Source: JAHHUH01 sp045123075
GTDB taxonomy: Bacteria > Bacillota > Negativicutes > Acidaminococcales > Acidaminococcaceae
Assembly: GCA_045123075.1 (NCBI GenBank)
Contig: JBGVIJ010000070.1
Span: 1-17,558, forward strand
Direction: 5' to 3'
DNA length: 17,558 nt
Position numbers and translations under genes: made by a program. Position 1 is the first letter of the stretch; every line of letters begins with the position of its first letter. Of this stretch, positions 12,719-17,558 are shown piece by piece. The notes under the pieces were generated by a model. That model was given only the letters and a program-made list of their open reading frames with translations. It had not been told where the DNA came from and ran no database searches.

Positions 12719-14011
12719 TTACAGAATGATTTTGCCAATGCCTTTTTCGATAATAATTTTGGTGCCGTATTCGTCGCACAAGCCTTGCAGTTCTTGCAAA
12801 ATACGAGTACCGTTTTCTTCATTTGCCAGTTCCGGACGACCTTTACGAGAACGAGTTTTATCCAATCCCAAGGTAGTAGGATACAGCAATACTTCTTTAA
12901 TTACGTTATCTTCAATGTTGAATTTAACAATTACAGATTCCAACGCCAAACGATCAAGCATCAAGCCTTTGGTATCGTTTTCACTGCGAGCAGCAAAAGC
13001 TTCAGAAACAGGAGCGAAGCTATCTACACCATATTTTTCGTAGAATTCAGGCGGTTGACATTCTACAGAATCGTTTTGCAGGAAGAAGTCGCCCAAGGAA
13101 TAGAAAATAGGCTTGCCTTTGTAAATTTCAATGCCACGCAAAATGTGAGGACCATGTCCCAAGAAAGCATCTGCACCTGCATCAATGCAAGCACGAGCAT
13201 AATCGTGCATAAAAGCAGCTGCCTTTTGTTTATCAGTACCACGCATTTCATGACCGTGATGACTTACGAGAACGGTGTCTGCTTGTCTACGAGCATCTTT
13301 TACGTAAGAGATAATACGGTCTAAATCGCGTTGGTTACAGAAGGTACCAGTACCGTGTTCGCCAACATCAAATTTAGCATTACCTACAGAATAGTATTTA
13401 GACGGTTTGAGGAAGCCTTCACGAGTCAAAAGATTAGTGTTAGCGTTAACAAAAGTTTTTTCAACAATGTTTTTCAAAGTTTCCAACTCTTCTGCAGAAA
13501 CATAGTTAACAGAATCAAAGCGCAACATATTCATACCGGGGCGACCAATATTAGTACCGCTAGGATTGCTGGCAATGTTCCAGTTAGGGCCGGAAGAACA
13601 GGTGCTGATAAAACCAACTCTGCCTTCAGGAGTATCTAAATATTTAGGCATGCTTGCTTCGGTAAGGTTGTTACCAATACCTGCGTAAGTAAATCCTTTA
13701 GCATTTAAATGCTCAATGGTTTTCTTCAAGCCTTCTTGGCCATAGTCAAGAGAATGGTTGGTAGCAGTTGCCAAAAGGTTAAAGCCAAGCCATTTTAAAT
13801 CATCTAAAGCAGCAGGACGACCTGCAGCCCAAGTACCACCACTTTCGGAAGCAGGATAAACTTCAAAATCGTGAATTTGCATTTCTAAATTTACGAAACG
13901 CACATCAGCATCAGCAATCAACTCTTTAATTGCAAGTGCACTTTTATCTTCCGGGTGAATTCTTTGTACTAACATGAAGTCGCCAACAGCAGCAACGGAA
14001 AACTTTGCCAT
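12719..14011 (-). CDS. CapA/PgsA-family metallophosphoesterase-like protein
   Basis: A 430-residue member of the CapA family (PGA_cap domain), a calcineurin-like metallophosphoesterase fold first known from poly-gamma-glutamate capsule export. Metal-site motifs appear in order: VGDFML (Asp11), VNLEMQI, TATNHSLDYG, VLVSHHGHE, LGHGPHIL, FYSLGDFF. Unlike capsule CapA it has no signal peptide or membrane anchor, and no capB or capC is nearby. A cytoplasmic phosphoesterase or peptidase-like role is more likely than capsule synthesis. Start ATG 14009-14011 has AGGAGG upstream; an in-frame GTG or ATG 14 codons earlier lies in the preceding terminator region. It follows dcuC across a hairpin, so it is partly or wholly separate from it. 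Confidence 0.88.
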   Translation of the reverse strand: MAKFSVAAVGDFMLVQRIHPEDKSALAIKELIADADVRFVNLEMQIHDFEVYPASESGGTWAAGRPAALDDLKWLGFNLLATATNHSLDYGQEGLKKTIEHLNAKGFTYAGIGNNLTEASMPKYLDTPEGRVGFISTCSSGPNWNIASNPSGTNIGRPGMNMLRFDSVNYVSAEELETLKNIVEKTFVNANTNLLTREGFLKPSKYYSVGNAKFDVGEHGTGTFCNQRDLDRIISYVKDARRQADTVLVSHHGHEMRGTDKQKAAAFMHDYARACIDAGADAFLGHGPHILRGIEIYKGKPIFYSLGDFFLQNDSVECQPPEFYEKYGVDSFAPVSEAFAARSENDTKGLMLDRLALESVIVKFNIEDNVIKEVLLYPTTLGLDKTRSRKGRPELANEENGTRILQELQGLCDEYGTKIIIEKGIGKIIL

Positions 14012-14046
14012 AATAAAACCTCCTAAAAATTCAAATATATACAAAT

Positions 14047-14077
14047 AATCCACCTTGCCAGGAAAACAAGGTGGATT
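14047..14077. terminator. Terminator between the DcuC transporter and CapA-like genes
   Basis: A perfect 11-bp stem, AATCCACCTTG (14047-14057) with CAAGGTGGATT (14067-14077), has a 9-nt loop and lies 12 nt after the transporter stop. The T run is better on the plus strand (TTTTTATTTT) than on the minus strand (ATTTGTATATATTTG). Termination in the minus direction may be partial, allowing read-through into the CapA-like gene. Confidence 0.7.
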
Positions 14078-14089
14078 TTTTATTTTGAA

Positions 14090-15346
14090 TTAGAATACCA
14101 AGAGAACCATACCAACGATCAACGCAAGAACGATACCCAAAGCGTTACGTTTGCAAACTTCCATCGGGTCTACGCCTGCAATACCAGCGCAGATAATGGT
14201 AGCACCAGCAATCGGGGAAATGGTACGACCAAGAGTACCACCTAATGCAGCCATGGTACCCATGTTGATGGTGTTAAGACCAAATTCAACAGCATGCGGA
14301 GTTACGGATTCGTTGAACGCAACAGTTGCAGCGTCGCCACTACCGGAGATAAGCGCCAAAAGGAACGGACCAACCGCAGAAGCGATTTTAACGATACCGC
14401 TGGAATTGAGCATCCAGTTGATGAGCGCTTTAATCAAGCCAAGAGCATTCAAGCCAGCTACGAAAACGCCTACGGAAATGATGATACCGATGATGTTTGC
14501 ATAAGCATCGCCCATGCCATCGAAGAAGGATTTGGTCAATTTAACCGGACTTTTGCGAGTTGCAGCCAAAGCAGCAATAGCACCGATAATCATAGCTTGG
14601 GGAACACCCATTTTGAAAGCAGGAACTACTTTAGTGTTACCCAAAACCAAGATGATGATAGGAAGCAACGGCATCAAAGCATAAAGGGGATTTACGCTCA
14701 AATCTTCGTTAGTAACTTCACCTTCAGCAGGAACATAGCCTTTGTTTTCTTTCAAGAAGAGAGCAACAACGGTCAAAGTAACAGCAGCAACGATAACGCC
14801 AGCAACGGTAGCAGGCATATGAGTTGCAATAACTTCAGGAATGCCAACGCCAGCTAATTTAGCAACTACGCCGTTATGCAAAAGACCAGGGTTCAACATA
14901 GAACCATAAGTACCGGATTTAACAGCAGCAGCAGCCATAGCAGGATGAACGCCTGCGGACATCATGATAGGAATAAAAATTACGCCTACAGCAGCACTGC
15001 AGCCTGCAGCACTGGGGATAGCGATGTTAACGATAAAAGTAGCAAGAGTTGCACCGGGGATGAGCAAGAAGCCCATTTTTTTCAAAACTTTACCAATAGC
15101 AACAACCAAGTGTTTATCGCAACCAGTGTATTTCATGCACCAAGCAAAACCCATGCAAGAACAAACAGAAGTAATCAAGCCTGCGCTAGTCATACTTTTA
15201 GCGAAAGCGTCAAGCGCCGCCATCGGTTTACCACCCAAGCAGCACATCAAAATACCAGCAGCAATCAAAACCATTCTGGATTCATGGCGTTTCAAAAGCA
15301 ACCAAATTACGCCCAGAACGACTGCTACGCCCAACATAATCATCAT
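14090..15346 (-). CDS. dcuC: DcuC-family anaerobic C4-dicarboxylate transporter
   Basis: An integral membrane carrier of 418 residues with about 12 hydrophobic segments, beginning LGVAVVLGVIWLLLKRHESR and ending GIVLALIVGMVLLVF. Family features include the re-entrant-type IPSAAGCSAAVGVIFIPIM and LLALISGSGDAATVAFNESV segments and a pseudo-twofold layout of two similar halves. DcuC-type carriers exchange or export succinate and fumarate during anaerobic growth. The substrate is not proven here, and short DcuC-like proteins can carry other anions. The ATG has GGAGGG eight nucleotides upstream. A TATAAT at 15382-15387 (minus strand) is a likely -10 without a clear -35, abutting the upstream terminator. 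Length is somewhat below the roughly 460 residues of E. coli DcuC. Confidence 0.85.
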   Translation of the reverse strand: MMIMLGVAVVLGVIWLLLKRHESRMVLIAAGILMCCLGGKPMAALDAFAKSMTSAGLITSVCSCMGFAWCMKYTGCDKHLVVAIGKVLKKMGFLLIPGATLATFIVNIAIPSAAGCSAAVGVIFIPIMMSAGVHPAMAAAAVKSGTYGSMLNPGLLHNGVVAKLAGVGIPEVIATHMPATVAGVIVAAVTLTVVALFLKENKGYVPAEGEVTNEDLSVNPLYALMPLLPIIILVLGNTKVVPAFKMGVPQAMIIGAIAALAATRKSPVKLTKSFFDGMGDAYANIIGIIISVGVFVAGLNALGLIKALINWMLNSSGIVKIASAVGPFLLALISGSGDAATVAFNESVTPHAVEFGLNTINMGTMAALGGTLGRTISPIAGATIICAGIAGVDPMEVCKRNALGIVLALIVGMVLLVF

Positions 15347-15394
15347 AATAAATTCCCTCCAACTTAAAATTTTGCTATACCATTATAAAATAAA

Positions 15395-15422
15395 AACCGA
15401 TGGATTTATACATCCACCGGTT
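15395..15422 (-). terminator. Terminator after the ADP-ribosylglycohydrolase gene
   Basis: AACCGATGGAT (15395-15405) pairs with ATCCACCGGTT (15412-15422) around a 6-nt loop. The single mismatch becomes a G-U pair only in minus-strand RNA, which then runs into UUUUUAUUUUAU. The T run also forms the start of the transporter gene's AT-rich promoter area. Confidence 0.75.
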
Positions 15423-15467
15423 AAGTATACAAAATACTTTAGTTAAGAGAATCGTGTCTTCTCGTTC

Positions 15468-16259
15468 TTATTTACAATACGTCTTTTCAAACCTTGCTAA
15501 CGTATCTACAAGCCTTGTGTCTAAAAAATTCAGGGCTTGTTCTGCTATATCAGAAGGCACTCCGTAATAAGCGCCCGCAATCGCACCAGTCATAGCTCCT
15601 ATAGTATCGCTATCACCACCAATAGAAATTGCATTACGGATTGCATCTTCAAAACTTGTAGCTTCAAAAAAGGCTTGCAAAGCTTGCGGTACGCTTCCTT
15701 GGCAAGTTACGTCAAAATCATAATCAGCACGAATTTCATCAAGAGTGAAATCAAGAGCGTAATAATTTTGTGTAATATACTCTCTAATTTTCTCTTTGCT
15801 TGTTCCGTGTAACGCAAGATAAGTAGCAACTGCAATCGCTTCTGCCCCTTTCAACCCTTCCGGATGATTGTGAGTAACTTCCGTTACAGATTTAGATAGA
15901 AGCTTCACTTCTTCCAAAGAATTAGCAGCGTAAGCACAACCACTTACTCTCATACCAGAACCATTCCCAAAACTGTTGTAGGGTTGCGGGTTATTACTAA
16001 TAAACCATTTCGTAAACATCCCACCGTACCCAGCAGAAGGGAAAACTCTACCATATATCTTCAACCAATGCGTAGCTTGCTTTCCTAAATCAGAAAAATC
16101 TTCTTTACTTTGAAGCAAGGCTTCACAAATCGCAAGTGTCATCACGCTATCATCCGTAAAACGACAGGCAGGTTTTACGAACAGCTCAAAATCTTTAGTT
16201 TTTTGATTGTTCCATTCAAATCGTGAACCTACAATGTCACCAACAATTGCTCCGAGCAT
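15468..16259 (-). CDS. ADP-ribosylglycohydrolase family protein
   Basis: A 263-residue member of the ARH/DraG family, magnesium-dependent hydrolases that remove ADP-ribose from proteins, nucleic acids or small molecules. Diagnostic segments are GAIVGDIVGSRFE at the N-terminus, the metal site FTDDSVMTLAI (Asp36-Asp37), NGSGMRVSGCAYA, VTHNHPEG, and the second metal cluster IGGDSDTIGAMTGAIAGAYYG. All metal-binding positions appear intact. The ATG follows GGAGTAATGAT. There is no partner ADP-ribosyltransferase in view. It shares a short 5' leader sequence with the GIY-YIG gene upstream, and both are AT-rich accessory genes. Substrate unknown. Confidence 0.9.
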   Translation of the reverse strand: MLGAIVGDIVGSRFEWNNQKTKDFELFVKPACRFTDDSVMTLAICEALLQSKEDFSDLGKQATHWLKIYGRVFPSAGYGGMFTKWFISNNPQPYNSFGNGSGMRVSGCAYAANSLEEVKLLSKSVTEVTHNHPEGLKGAEAIAVATYLALHGTSKEKIREYITQNYYALDFTLDEIRADYDFDVTCQGSVPQALQAFFEATSFEDAIRNAISIGGDSDTIGAMTGAIAGAYYGVPSDIAEQALNFLDTRLVDTLARFEKTYCK

Positions 16260-16320
16260 ATCATTACTCCTTTAAACTTTTGCTACATAGTTCTTCAGAA
16301 AAAAATTTTTCTCCTGCATT
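16260..16320 (-). repeat. Leader sequence copy A, upstream of the ADP-ribosylglycohydrolase
   Basis: Begins with AATGCAGG at 16320 and runs to the ATG at 16259. It shares with copy B (17267-17329) the blocks AATGCAGGA, a run of A, a TTTTC-like T run, TGAAGAA and AAAAGTT in the same order, at nearly the same distance to the start codon (61 and 63 nt). In copy A one frame encodes NAGEKFFSEELCSKSLKE and stops on the ribosome site. Confidence 0.5.
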
Positions 16321-16420
16321 GCCATTTTTGCTTTCTCAGTTGTATTTATAGAGTGAGATTTCTTTTTTACTCTCTTCTTTTATTAAATTTTCTTCTCTCT
16401 TTTTTTCTTTGCCGTATCAA

Positions 16421-16439
16421 GCAAAACTGAAAGTTTTGC
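16421..16439. other. Short perfect hairpin downstream of the GIY-YIG gene
   Basis: GCAAAACT (16421-16428) and AGTTTTGC (16432-16439) form an 8-bp stem with a 3-nt loop, about 40 nt after the GIY-YIG stop. No T run follows on the minus strand, so it is a poor terminator. The rest of the 221-nt gap (16260-16480) is a purine-rich minus strand with no gene I can support. Confidence 0.4.
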
Positions 16440-16480
16440 ATCCTTATTCTAAAGAGTGTAGTAACTTAGAGTTATGTAGA

Positions 16481-17266
16481 TTAGCAATTAATGTATGTAA
16501 TTGGATTCTGTGCGCTTTGGTTTAATTTCAAACCAACTATAGATTTTCCATCATACTCTGAAACCTTTACTTGATTTTTATTCTCAAAATCTTCATCTAC
16601 AAAGAAAATACGATTCTCTAATCGTTCAGTCACAACATCAACATGTTTAGGCTTTTTATCTAATGCATCTTTGCACCTATACCATTTAGTAGGTTTATAA
16701 ACTGCAACAATCAAAGAATTATAAACACCAAAAACATAATCTACAACTTGAACTCTTTTTAAAGATGCTCTCCACACACCACGAACTACATCATAAAGTT
16801 CTTCTTTAGTCATATTTCTTTTGAACAATTTATTGATTTTTATAACAAGAACCTTATGGTGTATATCTTCTTTGTTCAATGCTTCTGCACCATATATTCG
16901 TTCAAATTCCTCAACAGTCAATACTTCAGATGAATGGTGCCCTGATATGACATTAGTAAGGTTAACATCACATATATAATTAAAAATATTAATCAAAGAA
17001 GCTTCGGCAGCATAAGCCTCTTTTTCAGATAAGTTGCTATTAATGATTATTCTTTTAACTGTTTTCCCTTCGGCAACGATTTCAGAAATAGTTTTCAGTT
17101 TTAATTTTTCGCTATCAGAATTATTTAAACTCTCTTTTTCATGCTCAAATACTCTATTCCCTGTTCCCTTGCCAATATAAAAAATTTTATCAGTTCTTGG
17201 GTCAATCAATCCATAAACATAAAACTCCCCTAATGCCAACAGACTTTTTTCTGAAAATCTTTCCAT
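16481..17266 (-). CDS. GIY-YIG domain protein (LEM-3-like / COG3680 type)
   Basis: A 261-residue protein with an N-terminal GIY-YIG nuclease-like domain: FYVYGLIDP (GIY position, residues 15-23), IFYIGKGTGNRVFEH (YIG position, residues 28-42, with Arg38), and a candidate metal-binding Glu in EAYAAEASLINIF (about residue 88). The order and spacing resemble the COG3680/LEM-3-like subgroup rather than UvrC or homing enzymes. The C-terminal 130 residues form a second, unrecognised domain (VFGVYNSLIVAVYKPTKWYR). The function is unknown; nuclease activity is plausible by family only. The start is ATG 17264-17266, with GGTGAGG upstream, rather than the ATG four codons earlier. The gene is AT-rich, typical of an acquired accessory gene. 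Confidence 0.8.
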   Translation of the reverse strand: MERFSEKSLLALGEFYVYGLIDPRTDKIFYIGKGTGNRVFEHEKESLNNSDSEKLKLKTISEIVAEGKTVKRIIINSNLSEKEAYAAEASLINIFNYICDVNLTNVISGHHSSEVLTVEEFERIYGAEALNKEDIHHKVLVIKINKLFKRNMTKEELYDVVRGVWRASLKRVQVVDYVFGVYNSLIVAVYKPTKWYRCKDALDKKPKHVDVVTERLENRIFFVDEDFENKNQVKVSEYDGKSIVGLKLNQSAQNPITYINC

Positions 17267-17329
17267 ATCCTCACCCATTCCACTAACTTTTATGTCTTAT
17301 TTCTTCACTGAAAACTTTTTTCCTGCATT
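17267..17329 (-). repeat. Leader sequence copy B, upstream of the GIY-YIG gene
   Basis: Begins with AATGCAGG at 17329 and ends at the ATG at 17266. It is similar to copy A at 16260-16320 in block order and spacing. The copy has changed: the equivalent frame here reads NAGKKFSVKK and then stops. It lies between the gene and the large inverted-repeat element. Confidence 0.5.
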
Positions 17330-17345
17330 TAAACAAAAACTAAAT

Positions 17346-17541
17346 AAACGCTGTATAGCTTTTAGTGAAACGATTGTGACGAGTAGCAACAACATAATCG
17401 AGAAAAATATCGTTAAGCCACATCCTGAGCTGTAATTTTTAAAACATTGCCCACATCTGCGAAGCGAATATGTGGGCAACGATATTTTTAACTAAAATGT
17501 TGCGTCAGGAGTCACTGTTGAACTAAAGCTATACAGCGTTT
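17346..17541. repeat. 196-nt multi-stem inverted-repeat element (MITE-like or structured RNA)
   Basis: The terminal inverted repeats are 17346-17366 and 17522-17541: 20 bp pair with a single bulged base. Inside, further arms pair in nested order: GTGAC (17376-17380) with GTCAC (17511-17515), GCAACA (17386-17391) with TGTTGC (17498-17503), AAAAATATCGTT (17403-17414) with AACGATATTTTT (17478-17489), and TTGCCCACAT (17447-17456) with ATGTGGGCAA (17470-17479). GCCACAT at 17417-17423 can compete for ATGTGGGC. No protein-coding potential is convincing and no transposase is present. I could not see a clean target-site duplication. Confidence 0.65.
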
Positions 17542-17558
17542 TGTTAATTACTGTGTTT

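Noticed and set aside
17297..17479. Minus-strand 60-codon frame with a hydrophobic stretch
   Set aside because: It starts at a TTG without a ribosome site and lies almost wholly inside the inverted-repeat element and leader copy B.
17346..17558. Retron non-coding RNA (msr-msd) reading
   Set aside because: The long flanking arms and internal hairpins recall a retron, but no reverse transcriptase is in the window and no branch-G context is clear. Without the right flank it cannot be supported.
1..17558. CRISPR array, rRNA, tRNA or insertion-sequence transposase
   Set aside because: I saw no regularly spaced repeats, no cloverleaf or rRNA-like sequence, and no transposase motifs on either strand.

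Overview
The window reads as a low-to-moderate GC, Gram-positive-lineage (Firmicutes) anaerobe chromosome. SepF, a yggS-sepF-proC cluster, strong GGAGG-type ribosome binding sites, rubrerythrin beside a PerR/Fur regulator, a DcuC-type dicarboxylate carrier and an AbgA-type amidohydrolase all fit an anaerobic gut-type Firmicute. I would guess a member of the Negativicutes (Acidaminococcaceae-like), but this is inference from gene content only.

Nearly everything is on the minus strand, so transcription units read from right to left. From the left: (1) yggS-sepF-proC (1-1946), with proC cut by the window edge. (2) A cyclase-family hydrolase (2231-2998) with a clear promoter, followed by a 99-nt structured intergenic element (2131-2229) and a strong terminator (2071-2097). 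(3) A probable six-gene operon, rlmD, exported acetolactate decarboxylase, def, rhuM, radical SAM and HD hydrolase (8798 down to 3138). It starts at a promoter inside the preceding gene's terminator and ends at a hairpin at 3099-3130. (4) Rubrerythrin and a PerR-like regulator (8883-9886), an oxidative-stress pair with a candidate operator. (5) An exported protein built from two copies of one domain (9984-10595). (6) A zinc-ribbon microprotein and an AbgA-like peptidase (10684-12199). (7) The only plus-strand gene, a small acidic protein with its own promoter and terminator (12333-12638). (8) A cytoplasmic CapA-like protein and a DcuC-family transporter (12719-15346), with a hairpin between them. 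(9) An AT-rich accessory end: an ADP-ribosylglycohydrolase, a GIY-YIG domain protein, a short leader sequence shared by both, and a 196-nt multi-stem inverted-repeat element (17346-17541).

Most genes are ordinary housekeeping or fermentative functions. The most unusual content is non-coding: the two structured elements, at 2131-2229 and 17346-17541. The first has wobble pairs and a tandem GA/GA internal loop that fit a plus-strand RNA better than a minus-strand one. Next come the RhuM protein, with an N-terminal extension resembling the tail of type II antitoxins, and the ADP-ribosylglycohydrolase/GIY-YIG pair with matching 5' leaders. No CRISPR array, rRNA, tRNA or transposase gene was seen.
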